Shown here one piece after another: positions 1 through 12,286 of a stretch of DNA of 64,000 bases. Numbering within the stretch: position 1 is the stretch's first letter; the number at the start of each line of letters is the position of its first letter. The DNA is from Synanceia verrucosa (lineage: Eukaryota; Chordata; Actinopteri; Perciformes; Synanceiidae): the NCBI GenBank assembly GCA_029721515.1, contig CM056563.1:15442454-15506453 (forward strand), written 5' to 3'. A program made the translations under genes and the position numbers. The notes under the pieces are model-generated. The model worked only from the letters and a program-made list of their open reading frames with translations. It was not told the DNA's origin and did no database searches.

Positions 1-340
1 GAAAAACATAAAACATATGGCTATGAGCAGAAGTCCTTCACATTCCAAGTTTTGAAATTATTGCAAGTTGGTTAGGTCTAATCATTGACCTCAGATAAAT
101 AAGGTTAGGCACTCTTGAATTAACAACGTGGCTTTGATTAAAACCTGCCACAATGAGAGTGCACTGTGGCATGTGACCAGGCCTGCTCAGTCACCAGTGT
201 GTGCAACATCTCTTCCTGTCCTCTTTTTTAGGCACAGAGAAGATGATGAACCAGTTTTGTTTCCCAGACAGCTGGCAACCTGTTTGTTCATAGGATTAAT
301 AAACATTTCATGATTGAATTGTATTGTATACTTTCTTTAT
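1..340. other. Flank downstream of slc2a6
   Basis: AT-rich sequence at the window edge. The short ORFs here have no recognisable domain or splice context. It may hold slc2a6 3' UTR or intergenic DNA. Confidence 0.5.
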
Positions 341-341
341 T
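336..341 (-). promoter_or_regulatory. Candidate poly(A) signal AATAAA overlapping the slc2a6 stop codon
   Basis: On the minus strand the stop codon and signal read TGAATAAAG, so the last base of the stop is the first base of AATAAA. I see no other AATAAA between here and the left window edge, although the real 3' end could lie beyond position 1. If this signal is used the 3' UTR would be only a few tens of bases long. Confidence 0.4.
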
Positions 342-3300
342 CATTGTGCAGTGGAATGACTCCTGTTGATGGTGAACGAACGCCCGGTCCTGAAATAATT
401 CTCTATTTCTTCCAGGGAGCGTCCGCGAGTCTCTGGGATGCACACTGCATTGAACAGCAGACAGAACACACACACCACAGTAAAACACAGGTAGGGCACA
501 TACAGGCCATACTTGTCCACCAGGTGTGTGAAGGCGTGAGTGAGCATGAAGGCAGTCAACCAGCTGACAGTCACACAAAGGCCTGAAGCCGTGCCCCTGG
601 CAGCCAGCGGTAAAACCTCTGACATCAGCAACCAAGTGATTGGGCCCCATCCCATGGCGTATCCTAGGAGATAACCAACAATTTGGACAGGTGAGAGCAA
701 TGCTCTTGAATCTGAGTTGAATCACCGCTCTGCTATTTGAACTTTAAGTAAGGCGTGGGAACATAATTGAAACCAATTTAATTGAATCTCAAAACATAAG
801 ATTTTATTTGCACGAGGAGATGGGTGTGTGCGTGGAAGAGACAGGAGGTAATCATGCTTCAAGAACAACATGTAACAAAATGACATAACAGGTCCGAAAT
901 TATTGGAACAAAACTAGATGCAATTTACTAAACCACACATGCAATATTAAGACATGCTGGACAGATTTTCGAATCTTTGCACTGCAAACAAGCCAATGGT
1001 TACTAGCTTGTGTTCAGAAGATGTTGGTTTACAAATGCTAGTTTGTTTCTATGTGAGGCTGCTGAGGCAAAACGATGCTTTGAGCTACATGCTAATGTGA
1101 GCATGCTGACATGCTGGTGTTTAGCAGGGATAATGTTTACCACGGTAACTATCTTGGTTTAGCATGTAAGTAATAATAAATAAATAATTGATTCTCTGAT
1201 GTATCGCAGCTTCTCTCTAGGACCGACTGTGTCTCGATGCAGACGTTAAGTTAATCTTTAAAAAACTGCCCTGCAGCAGCAGTTTGGATTTTATGAGGTC
1301 GAGGGGAAGGAAATTAAATACTTTGGAAACACTAAACCTCTGCGAAAACACATTTTGCGCTACCACTCGGAATTGGGAGAAATGTGACCCATTCCTGATG
1401 GCAGCCAGAGGACAATTGAACTCAGATATAGCTAAACAGATTACTAAATCATTGCAAAATTCATAGAAAGTCCTATTTGTGACAAGAAAAGCCTTTTCTC
1501 TAATAAAATATTAAAGAAGGTAATTCATCTGTTGAGTTTCTTTAATGAACATCACAAAAGTAGGACTCGATGAGCAAATTAAGTCGCAGATTTATATGTA
1601 TAAAAATCACGCACGGAAATATACATTAAAAAATCGTTGCATCGAGATGCATGGATAATTGCTTTTGAATCGAATCTCTGATCTCTGAATCTGAATCGAA
1701 TCAAACTTAACCACGAGGTGCCAAGAAATTCGCACCCCTAGTAATTGCCACTAAGCACAAAGTACAATTGAGGACAATGGAAATGCAATAAGTTTCCCAG
1801 ATATTTGGCTATGAGCTAAAGAAAATTTGACCTGATGGTGGCATGAGATCAGAAAGGTCAGGAAATAGGCAAAGCTATTAATGTTCATCTTCTAGGGTTC
1901 TTAAATATCTGAGGCAAGTTTTATGACAATCAATCAGGTAGTTGATAAGATTTTTCAGTCCAGAATGGTGGACTGAACAACACTGCGACCATGCATAAAA
2001 TCAAATATTAGTAAAGCCACAATAAAACAAATTGATTGCAACACTCACCAAATATAAACACCATGGTACTGATGAGAGGAATGAGGCCTGCTGCAGTTTG
2101 GTCAGGGACATCTCCAGTGTTTCCAGTGGCGATATGGTAGCTGTAGTCCAAAGTCACTGTGAGATTAAGGGGGGTGGGGCCTGGAGGGCAGGGTGTAGTG
2201 TGGGAGATCATGGTCAAAGTCAGAGAGGCCAGGAACATCAGCAAGCTCGAAGTGTACAGCAGAGCTTTGCGTCCTGCCTTGTCCATTAAACCGGCTGCCA
2301 CTACAACAGAAAACAGACGGACCGCACCTACAATGGCAGCATCATACCTGACAGACACAGAGCAAGGAGAGGTCAGTATTTTGTAAGTAAATTGGATTGA
2401 TTCATTTGGAGCATCGTGGGATTGAAGTTAACACACCAATCTGTAAAAGTTACATGAGAACTGAAAATAAAGACAAGGCACAAAAGTATCAGTGAACAGA
2501 TAAATGATAGATAGGTATAGGCTGATAGAAGAGACCTGGGCGCCAGGCTGACTTTGCTTTGGGAAAAGATGGGCTCCAGGTAGACCAGGATGGGTGTTAT
2601 TCCCGTCATCTGCTGCAGGAAACGCATCATAACTGAGATGATGATTGGCCGGTAGAAGATGGGTGTGGCCAGCTGCGACCATGTGACTCTACCCTGTGTG
2701 TTGATGCTGTGCTGCGTTGGGAGACAGAAACGTGTACTTTGTTTGTACTTATTTTAAATCCTCAAATGCCTCTGTACGGCACAGAAGTGTGTATGATGTT
2801 ACCACCTTAAAACTGCAGAAACTCCTCTTACCTGTATGGCACTGAGCTCGATGTGTGTGTCATAGTGTTTTCCCCTCAGCCAGCGGAGGGCCCTTTCAGC
2901 CTCCTGCTCTCTTCCCACAGCGAGGAGCCTCCTGGGGGAGCTAGGCATGAACGCCAGCAGCACCACCATCAGAACAGCTGGCACCTCCCCCGCGACCGCC
3001 AGCCACCGCCACTCTACCACCAGACCTGCACATCATGTATCACATATTGAGGCTGCTGCCAACTGTGCTTTTGTTATGATAGATTTCCTCCGTTATGACT
3101 GGAACAGGAAATATTTGCTGTTAAGAGAACAACTGGCTACCATCACTTGGATGCGTCACTTAAAATACCTGGAATGCTTAAAATTTCTTTGAGCATTAAG
3201 CTTCATTTTCAGGGATTGTAAGAGCTCTGATGACAGTTTCAAAAAATAAAAGTTATATGGTATGATTCCTACCCATGGCGTAGAGTGCCAGAGCCCCAAA

Positions 3301-5111
3301 CACAGCAGTGATCTGAGGGCAGGAGCCCAAAGCTCCTCTCACTTGTTTGTGGGAGATCTCTGAGATATAAACCTGTTTTATGAACGCAGAAAAGACACTC
3401 ATTCAGTCACGTGAATACATGCAGCATGAATTCTGAAAAAAAAATATTAAAAGCATTTACATTAGCAAACTGATTAAAAAATGGGTAGTTTCTACAAAAA
3501 GATGAAAAGTTGCATAAATAGGTAAAAGAAAATTCTGTAACCATGGTAACCGACAGGTATGGATGCTGAGGTCATCCCCCCGGCAACACCTGTGAGGAAA
3601 CGGCCCACATGGAGCATCCACAAGTCGACAGCCCCTCCCATCAGCATGTATCTAAGACACAAATAGAGATGGGTTGTTTTTAACAGTCAGTTTATTCAGA
3701 ACAGGCAAGGTAGTGCAATAAGGTCTAAATTAATAAATATCTTTATCTTTTACATTGTTTTCGTATTTTGATAAACATTTTCTGTTCAGGGCACATAAAG
3801 GCTCATAAATAAAATGAAATAAGATTTAGTTTTAGAAACTATGTCACAGAATTCACAGAACTGTCAGCTACTTATCAGACAGCATTAAGAAGTATTCTGA
3901 TGCTTTACTTCAGAAAAGTAGCAATAAAATACTCTGTTACAAGTACAAGTACCCTTCTCAAGTTTGGGTGAGATCTCCCACCTTGTCATTTGTATTACTT
4001 CAAAGATTAAAAGTATAATCAGCCAGCCTTCTCTCTGAATTATAGAGTAGCATAACAAGTACCTTAAAATTCTACTTAATTATGTTAATTTAGTGAATGA
4101 ATTGAGTTAAGTTCCACCACACTTTGATGGCGGCCTTAATGGCGGTCTTAATGGGGGGTCTGTTGTGACTGAGACCCACCCCAGAGTCAATGGCACTGCC
4201 GACACCATGATGCTCAGCTTCCGACCAATCATGTCGTTGAGCAGCATGGCGCCCAGCCCTCCGGCTGCTACACCCAGTGTGTAGATGGAGCCGAACCAGG
4301 CCGCCTGCTCTGTGTCCATCCTGAGCCGAGGGTCAGCATCGGGGCTCTTAAGCTCTGGCAGAACCGGGGACGGGTAGACCAGGGAGTAACCAAAGCTGAA
4401 GTTCCCCAGGACAGCCGACAAGACAGCCAGGAACAGTCTGGAGTTATTGATCTAGGGTGGAAGGATGTGTAAAGTAAATATCAGAGGATGAACGGCATAT
4501 TTTATTGTTCAGAGCTAAATGGCCGCACATAGTTCAAGTATTCAACTTTATGGCAAGTTTGGCATCTTGTCAAATACCCTTCCTTTAAAATTGAAGTACA
4601 TTGCTTTGTTTCCAGTTAGATTCAGAGTTAACCTGAACATCCTAGATTGAATTAATCACAATGAATCAGGGTTTGATCTCCATAATAGAATAGGTCAGTA
4701 AACATCCCACTCATGAATGTATAAGCTTTTAGGTTTGTTAAAAAGGCACTTGCCTGTAAGTTGCTAGATGACAGTTGTGAATGTCATTACAACTAGTCCA
4801 GCTTTATGTCAGTGGTGGTGACACAAAGTCATGCTTTTTACTTCTGCTTGAAATCAGCTTTTAAGCTATTGTTGACATCAACAGTATAGAGTTCAAACAG
4901 CTCTGCTTTGGAAGTGGGCTGTTACAGGTTAAATTTGATGTTAATTAGCATTTAGCATTAGGTTGATTGAGAAGCAGGATCAATTTATCCCTTTTTCTTT
5001 GTAGTGAATGACTATTGATGAGTTAGGATCCATTGGAATAAGTGTAATGTTTCCAACCTTGGATTCAGATGATGTTGGTCTCGTGGTCAGCAGTGGAGTC
5101 TCCTCGTCCAT
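341..5111 (-). CDS. slc2a6: Solute carrier family 2 member 6 (GLUT6-type facilitative sugar transporter), 8 coding exons
   Basis: Coding exons on the minus strand: 5058-5111, 4180-4451, 3555-3651, 3273-3372, 2832-3025, 2536-2711, 2049-2347, 341-663. All junctions are GT-AG and in phase, giving 504 aa (human about 507). It is a 12-helix sugar transporter of the major facilitator superfamily. Visible hallmarks are GRKLSIM after helix 2, VYISEISHKQVRGALG, the PSSPR region, QQMTGITPILVYL, DKAGRKALL, GWGPITWLLMSEVLP and PETRGRSLEEIE. The start at MDEETPLL is chosen because the upstream in-frame Met leads into a low-complexity Phe run; the N-terminus carries an EETPLL acidic dileucine signal for endo-lysosomal sorting. 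An NLT sequon lies in the extended loop near helix 9, as expected for class III GLUTs. Similarity to human GLUT6 is clear throughout. GLUT8 is the main alternative and fits less well. Gene identity is from remembered family sequence. Confidence 0.95.
960..1985 (+). repeat. Old teleost dispersed repeat interrupted by a second element (slc2a6 last intron)
   Basis: Bases about 960-1194 contain the TTTAGCATG-type block (GCTAATGTGAGCATGCTGACATGCTGGTGTTTAGC split by small changes), and about 1741-1985 resume the same family (CACTAAGCACAAAGTACA, then ATTTGACCTGATGGTGGC and a tail near AGTCCAGAATGGTGGAC). Related blocks recur at 35600-35850, 49040-49140, 55140-55275 and 55585-55735. The two halves are split by 1195-1740. 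Family assignment is from pattern memory of teleost genomes, without a library search. Confidence 0.55.
1195..1740 (-). mobile_element. hAT-like non-autonomous DNA element fragment inserted in an older repeat
   Basis: The right end reads GCACCCCTAG, so the minus strand begins CTAGGGGTGCGAATTTCTTGG. Just inside lie degenerate GATTCGATTC-type repeats (about 1650-1710). This style of terminus is common in fish hAT-derived short elements. The left end is not resolved and no transposase ORF is present. Confidence 0.4.
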
Positions 5112-6410
5112 GTCTGCAGCAGGGAGTAATCTGTTCCAGGATCTGTTCTCCTCACGCAGGGATGAAATAGCACTAATGTCACAAAAAAAAAAAAAAAAAT
5201 TCCGCACCTCAAAATTACAGACTTCAACAACAAAGTTGAAATGGAGCTCCCAACAAAGGTGATTGTTATTATAATTAAAGCAAAATTAAAATTAAATTTG
5301 AAGACAGTTTTGACAGTCAGCTCTACAATTGTGATGAACTTGCTTGTGGTCCGGAGTGACTGACAAACTGGCAGAGGCTGGCTGCTTGTTAATTAGTCAA
5401 AGTGAAAGTGAAACTGAACTGTGTTAACACTGGATTTCACCAGTCAATCTGAACTGGGAATTGTGGTGTGAATTTAAAACCCTATATATTGAAATTGCAC
5501 TTTTTAAACCTGGTGCCTGACTGGGGACAAACTGGCTTTGTTAATGCATATGGCTTTTTTCAAAATTCAACTTCAGCTCCCACAGGGTAATAATTTTATG
5601 ATGAACTGTGTTGCCAAAATACAGACATTTTTAAATAGGAACTATAATCAGGTGACGTATTTTGCTCTGGAACATGTTTGCATGCTTTAATTTTTAAAAA
5701 GAAGCTCCTTGAAAACAAATTCAGGTGCATCTATAACGTCAGACTGTTGTAGACAACAGTTTTCTTTCATGTAAATGAAACCAAAGTGTTGTGACAAGGT
5801 CATGAGCAGAAAGCAGAAGGGAGGGATTAACAGCACGATTCCTGGATTACGCCAGTCAAAGGGAAAGCAGAAGAACTAGAGGGGAGCCAGATGCCCCAAC
5901 TAGTTGAGTCAGAGGGGAGAGGAAAGTACTGCTTCTCCATCAGCCCACACGTCATGAGATTTACTGTGCACACCAACAAACTCTCACATAATAAAACTAG
6001 CTACTTTTTCCACCGATTAATACTGGACAGTCACATTTTTTTGTGCAGGGATGTGAAAAATGTAATGTAAGATTAAACTGTTAAACAAACTGAAAGTGGG
6101 ATTGTAAAACTAGAAGACCATCATTCTCAGCACAACTTTTCTTCGTGTTCATATGTGGAGGAGAGGCAGAGAAAAGCAGAGTACCTGTTAAATCCATCTG
6201 CATTTCCTCTGAGGTCCCCAATGATGTTGTGGAAAATGGAGTCTTGTCCCAGTGTGGGCGTGCGTTTGTGTGTTATGTGTGTGCATATGTGTTGATTGTG
6301 TGTTTACAGTGTGTATCAAGACCAGCCCCTTTCAGCTATGCCTTTCTATCTTCTATTTGTTCCTTCACGTCCAGACTTCTAGACTGCAGCTCCACCAGCT
6401 CCACTGCACC
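5112..6410. other. Divergent intergenic region between slc2a6 and ptx4
   Basis: About 1.3 kb separate the two start codons, which point away from each other, so both promoters should lie here or in unseen 5' UTR introns. A poly-A run sits at about 5184-5199. I see no CpG-rich stretch and no clear TATA box that I would commit to. Short ORFs, including 6145-6444, look like chance frames; 6252-6410 is an upstream extension of the ptx4 frame before its signal peptide. Confidence 0.5.
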
Positions 6411-9400
6411 ATGGGCAGCCTCAGGCCCAGCCACTGGCCCCTGATCCTGCTCCACATGCTCCTGCTGGAGGTTCAGCCTGTTGAGGTGCAGGGATTCGAT
6501 CCAGTGTCCCAGAAACTACGACGACTCAACGAACAGGTAGGTTTAAGTCAGACTGTGTGTGCATCAACAGTGGCTAACATCAAAGATAATTGGCCTTTTT
6601 ATTCCATATGCACATATGTTGTGCTTTTAGTATATAGGTTTTAATCATGCAGCATGATGATGCATGTGTTGATGAGCTTAAGTATCACAATTAATTATCT
6701 GACTCAGAAACAATGTGACATGTTTTTCACTGACTTACTTTGTGTCTATGTACTGTATATATATATATAGGATATTACAAGAGAGGTGTAAATTAAAGTC
6801 TGTTGCATTGTGGAACAATAGTTGCTTCTTTGCTGCATTACCCCTCTGTATTAATTCTTATGAGTCTCCATTTTAAAAACACTAGTATTTCACTAAACGT
6901 GACAGATAAAATATTATTATGAAAAATCATTAGAAAAATGTCATTAATTTTGGATGGATGTAGTATCCCTTTTGCACCCTTTTGCACCTTTTGCATGATG
7001 AATGCAAAAACATGATGAAAGCCAAAGCACACTTAGATATTTGGTAAAATTCTTCTCAGCCAGAATATATGATGATGTAAAACTGGCAAGAACCAAAATG
7101 CAGAGGTAAAAACAAACTGCAGTGATCAATATGATATAAACAATATTAATTGTTTGTCATGCAACTTCAATAAAACAATCATCCATCCATCCATCCATTC
7201 ATCCATTCATTCATTCATTCATTTTCTACCACTTATCCTCACATAGGGTCACGGGGGGGCTGGAGCCTATCCCAGCTGTCTTAGGGCAGAAGGCAGGGTA
7301 CACCCTGGACAAGTTGCCACCTCATCACAGAGAGAAAGTGAAGAGAAAAGTAGTTTAAAGAGTGACATCCTCTGGTGAATTCATTGGATTTGATGAGTTT
7401 CTACCGTAGAGTTAGAATTATGACTCTTCTACGTTTAAATCACATATTTAAATGTATTCTAATGTATTGTGTTACATTTTTTACGTAACTTCTCTGATGA
7501 TTTCACAGCTTTAAACGCCAACCCCTGAAAAGCTTTAAAGTAGTTGAAATAGTGAAAAACCTCCACTTTCCTCTTCCAACTGACTGCTGGCAGAGCAAAC
7601 TCCATCACAGAAATACATTGTATGCTGTTTTTGTTTTCTTTCTGGAAGTTTTAAGTATTTTCCTGGACTTTAAAATCCAAGAAGACTTCTTCTTTCCTCT
7701 GTGTTAGTTCCTGCAGTTCCAGGCGCTGACCCAGGCCCGTTTGGACGTGTTGGCCATGAACCAGAACAGAAACTCTACGGGGGAGCTGGAAAGACGTGTT
7801 CAGGCCCTGAGTGACCACTGGCGCCACATGTCCCAGGACCTGGAACACCTGAAGCAGAGCACAGCGCAGGAAATAGAGGGTCTCAGGTTAGAGCTCATTA
7901 ACTCATAACTGATAAGTAGGGAGCTACTGTAAATATGTCCGTGGATCGATATATGTGAGACAAGTCCCTGCTGATAGAAGAAGAGGAGGGAAGATAATTT
8001 AAAGTCAATCTATTCTAGTTCAGAAAATGAAGGGGATGCTTCACACAGAAAAAAATGGTATTTTTTTTGTAAAACAGTAAATTTGAAAATTTATGAATAA
8101 CAACAATAATTATATTTTAGCATTAAATATATTATTTTGATCAAAGTGCTTGCACATACTGGTGGATTAACCATTAGAGAAACAAAAAATATTTTGGTAA
8201 TCAGCAACACAGTTAATTTAGGGCAGCAGTGGCAAACACTTTACAATGGGTGATGGTCTCATAAATTTATTATAAAACTGTATCTGCATGCATTTCAGAC
8301 CTGATCATTTGCTGATGTCTTTTATATGTCATAAAATATATTATTAGATGTTGTCTTTCATATAGGATCATATGTACTGAAATACATTGAATAGTTGTGT
8401 AACCTTTATGTTTTGAAATATACGTATCTGTGAAGGGGAATTTGAAATATATGATACTGCAATACTGTATAATACTGTCCATATGTTAAAATATTTCTAA
8501 TTTAGGACATTATATTTTTGTTCCTATGTACTGCATGATATTATCCATCTTTTCATTTTACAAACTTCACCTATCCAGCCCTTCAAGTGAGATAAAATAT
8601 TGGCCCAGGACTAATTGTCCTACATGATGCTTTTTCAACAACAATAATTCAGGAATCATATTGATTATTATCCCAGAGAGTGGAGTAGGAAGCTGGAGAA
8701 AAAGAGTAAGCGGATGGAGGGTCGTCTGGCTTTGATGGAGAGGAACTTGAGGGAGAGCCGCCGTCATGCCCAGAAACAGAAACCTGAACCTGGTCCGGAT
8801 TTCTCCAACCTCACCCAGGAACTTCAGAACCAAGAAGAAAGGCTGGCTGCCCTTCAAGCCCAGCGTGACGAGCTGCTCATTGGGCTGAAGGGGCTCCAGG
8901 AGTCCCTGAAAAACCAGGCAGCCCGTGTGACGCGGCTGGAGGGCCGGCTCAGTGAGGTCCTGCAGCAGAATGGAGGAGGGAAAGGGTCCTGGAGGGTGGG
9001 AGAGACGCTCAGCTCTGACACCATGCCTCAGCAATACCATGAACCACCCAGGAGAAGCCAGACACATAGAGGAGGGAGGCCTGGAAGGATTCTGGATACC
9101 CAACCCAGATCAGAAGCGACCAGCTATTCCCAGACTGATAATCATTCACAGGCCACAGCTCAGAGCAGAAACGACCCACAGCCCAAAGGCCAGTACCATG
9201 CAACACCAAACCAACCTAAACATTCAAACACCCAGAAGTCAAGACCTCAACCAGAATCTCATCAGCAGGTACAAGTCCAGTATTCAAATCCAGAACACAG
9301 GTCCTCTGATTACCTGTCCCAGCCTGACCCTTACCATCCTCAGTCACAGATCCAGGTGAAGGCTCAAACAAAGCCTTACCCAATCTATCAGGAGCAGCTC

Positions 9401-11063
9401 CAGTCTCGTCAGTCTTTGCCTTATGGTCATGCCCAGGTCCAGACCATGCAGGTCCAGCAACGATCCCAGCCTCAGTTATATCATCAGAGACACTTCCAGC
9501 CCCACAACCCCAGTCACCCCTCCTGGCCCCAGTCCCTGCCCCATTCTCCAACCTATCCTGAACCCTCCAAAGCCAAGCAGAGCAGGACCAGTGTTGGGGT
9601 TCCACAGTCCCAGGACTCAGATGATCTCTCTCAGTCCCAAACTGAGTCTTATCAGTCTAGTGTGAGCAGGTGGGATGGAGGAGAGGATGAAGAAAGTGAC
9701 ACAAAGGTAGAGTCATCAGTGATCCACAACCTCCTCCAGCTTCCTGTGAGACACAAGATTCCTACAAGACCAGTTCCCAAAAAGGATGCAACCAGTAAGT
9801 AATAAAATAGCGCCTCACAATAAAATAAGTTATTTATACAGGGTAGTCAAATATATATGTACACAGTATGACATTGTCGCACCATGTAAAGGTCAATAAA
9901 AGAGACCAACCCTGGGATAATGTCTCCTCTGGACAGATGAAGTCAAGACTCAGACTCAAAATCAGAAACAAGTTTATTGCCATTGGTGCATGACATATAA
10001 ACATATAATATATACACATATAAACATAACACACAGCTTATGTGTGTCCATTCAATCCACATCCATCAGCAGGTTAGCTTAGCACAAAGACTGAAAACGG
10101 GGAAACAGCTAGCCTGTCTCTGTCTAAAGGCATCTCCAAAGCTCACAGATTAACACCTTTATCTCATTTGTTTATTACATACAGATCACAAGGTGTAAAA
10201 ATAAGATTTTTTTTAGGTTAACAGGGGTTTATGTGCTTGAGGCTTTCCCAAAATATCATTTTATATGTGGGTACTAAGGGGACTGATTTGTGTAGCCTAA
10301 ACTGCAACCATACCAATTGGACTAGTCTTTTTTACATGTTTGTTTAACTGAACATATTGTCTCTCTGCCTCTGTCTGCAGTCTGTAACGTGGACTCCATG
10401 CTGTTCTTCCCCTCGGCCTCAGCAGAAAACTACGTCACCTTCTTCCGGACTCTCCCCAACCTTCCTGAACTTTCTGTGTGTTTGTGGCTCCGAGTGGCGG
10501 CCTCACATGTCGGCACACTGCTCTCTTACGCTACAGATGACAACGACAACCAGTTAGTTCTTTATGGACGCAACTCCTCTGCCTCATCTTCATCATCTGC
10601 TTCTTCCTCATCCTCCAGCACATCCTCTTCCTCCCCCTCCCTGGACTTTGTCATCGGAGACCCCGTCTATCGGCGTCTCCCTGCATCGTCGCTCATGGAC
10701 GCTCGCTGGCACCACCTCTGCGTCCTCTGGTCCTCCATCCAGGGTCATTTCTGGCACTACAGCGACCGCCGTCTCACCTCCTCGGGCTCCAATTTCAGGA
10801 AGGGCTGGGAGATCCCCGGGGGTGGATCCGTAGTGCTGGGGCAGGAACAGGACACTGTTGGCGGAGGGTTTGACCCTGCAGAGGGTTTTGCTGGACAGGT
10901 GGCAGGGTTCAGGGTGTGGAGCCGGGTGCTGAGTCCTTCAGAGGTGGAAGGGATGGCAGCTGGGAGAGGTGTGCCCAGAGGGGTGGTGCTCGACATGGAG
11001 GACATAAAGGAGGTACATGGGGAGGTGCAGCAGGTGGCCTGTGAATGTTTGGAGCACTGTTGA
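6411..11063 (+). CDS. ptx4: Pentraxin-4, secreted long pentraxin, 4 coding exons
   Basis: Exons: 6411-6536, 7708-7886, 8677-9794, 10381-11063; phases join to 701 aa, against about 470 in human. The Met at 6411 starts a signal peptide rich in Leu (residues about 10-27). Exons 2-3 encode an amphipathic coiled-coil-forming region (residues about 40-185) with the conserved NEQFLQFQALTQ start. Residues about 190-465 are a Gln/Pro/Ser/His-rich low-complexity linker. Exon 4 is the C-terminal pentraxin (LamG-like) domain: LSYATDDNDNQLVLYGR, the pentraxin signature region HHLCVLWSS, GWEIPGGGSVVLGQEQD and a Cys-rich end. The signature has Leu where classical pentraxins have Ser/Thr, but human PTX4 also departs there (HICVIWTS). 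A Ser run of over 20 residues is inserted in a loop of this domain. Location directly upstream of clcn7 supports the orthology. PTX4 function is poorly known. Confidence 0.92.
7178..7325 (-). mobile_element. 3' fragment of a tRNA-headed teleost SINE (ptx4 intron 1)
   Basis: A (CATC)n/(CATT)n run is followed by the conserved block TTTCTACCACTTATCCTC and GGCTGGAGCCTATCCCAGC. It is the reverse complement of the 3' half of the intact copy at 21376-21735. The tRNA-like head is missing. Confidence 0.75.
9925..10137 (+). repeat. Composite old dispersed repeat (ptx4 intron 3)
   Basis: It contains AAGTTTATTGCCATTGGTGC and, at about 10070-10137, GCTTAGCACAAAGACTG followed by GGGGAAACAGCTAGCC. The second block recurs inverted at about 60503-60552 near the end of the window. 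Confidence 0.5.
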
Positions 11064-11276
11064 AGTTACAGCTTCATTTCTGCAGGAAAACTTATCTTAC
11101 GTTGCAGCCTCTTAAAAGGCCAAATATAATTTTCTTTCCATCTGGATTATATTTTTTTCATATCCATTGGCCGTACATGCAGTAGTATTACTGAGACAGG
11201 TCAGACTGATCAGCTATGCAGTAATAACCACCAGTCAATCAAAAAACGATACACAGATCATAAAATAATACTAAAC

Positions 11277-11282
11277 AATAAA
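11277..11282 (+). promoter_or_regulatory. Candidate ptx4 poly(A) signal
   Basis: AATAAA lies 214 bases after the ptx4 stop. A second AATAAA is at 11498-11503. Either could define the 3' end. Confidence 0.45.
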
Positions 11283-11691
11283 TGTGTTTGTATTGGTGTT
11301 ATTATTATCCATTACTTTCATGAAAAAATGATCTTGTACGATGGATACCACTCTGTTTCCAATAGTGGATATGCCATTTGGAGTTAAACTTTAAATGGTA
11401 GATTTAATGTTATTTTTTTTCTGTATTTGTCACTCCATGTCGTCCATTAACCCTCATTAAAGACATTTTTTTTAAACTTAGACCCAGTGCAAAGTATAAT
11501 AAACAGCCGATATATTATCTGTGATTAATTTTGTTAAACATACAAGATGAACAGCTTTGAGGTACTTGTACTTTCATTCTATACTTGCTTCTGCTCCACT
11601 AGTTCAGAGGAAAATATTACACTCTTTACTTCTGCTCCTACTACTACGTTTATTTAAGAACAGGGAAATTTTTTCATTCTGTTATTTTTTA

Positions 11692-11739
<48 letters not shown>

Positions 11740-12215
11740 CAAACAGGACTTATGAAAAGAATGCCCAGAAGGAGGACCTGGCCCTGATTGGAATTTCACC
11801 AAATTTTTTTTTTTTATACCCGATTGGACCTTTTCAGTCGGTGCTACAAAAGCATGGAAGTTCGGTACCCAGTCCTACATAGCATAGTTGGTATATCAAT
11901 ATTATTCAAATATCATGATAAGCTTATGAAATGTGTCATGCTCTTATCGATTCAACTAGCCAATAGTAACTCTGTATCAACTATAATCTACTTAATACTA
12001 TGATATTCATACCATAGTATATACCTAATAGTAACACCGTAAGAAACAATTTTTCTGAATTAAAAATATGTCTACTTTTCAGTCAGAAAAGTAGACAGTC
12101 AGATAGTCATGTATTTTAACACATTTCTACCTTTCTTTAATATTACTACTTTTTAAAGTGTCTTTTTCCGCCACTGGAGAACATGCGTCATCGCGTTTCT
12201 CCCAATTCACGTAAA

Positions 12216-12234
12216 ACTACAAGTCCCGGGATCC
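12216..12234 (+). promoter_or_regulatory. ZNF143/THAP11-type promoter motif upstream of clcn7
   Basis: ACTACAAGTCCCGGGATCC closely follows the common vertebrate promoter motif ACTACAANTCCCRGNATNC. It is about 170 bases before the clcn7 start codon in the CpG-containing stretch. The match is by eye. Confidence 0.6.
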
Positions 12235-12286
12235 AACGCGCCTAACTGCTCTTTTTTTTGGCCCTGCTCGCGACCCCTACAGCTGC

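Noticed and set aside
7717..7886. Alternative ptx4 exon 2 acceptor at CTGCAG (7711-7716)
   Set aside because: The TTAG acceptor at 7704-7707 adds the in-frame residues FLQ and restores the NEQFLQFQ match to human EEQFRRFQ. The downstream site remains a possible 9-base variant.
8567..9103. 178-aa open frame antisense to ptx4 exon 3
   Set aside because: It mirrors a conserved coiled-coil coding region, has no recognisable domain or splice context, and is explained by the codon bias of the sense strand.
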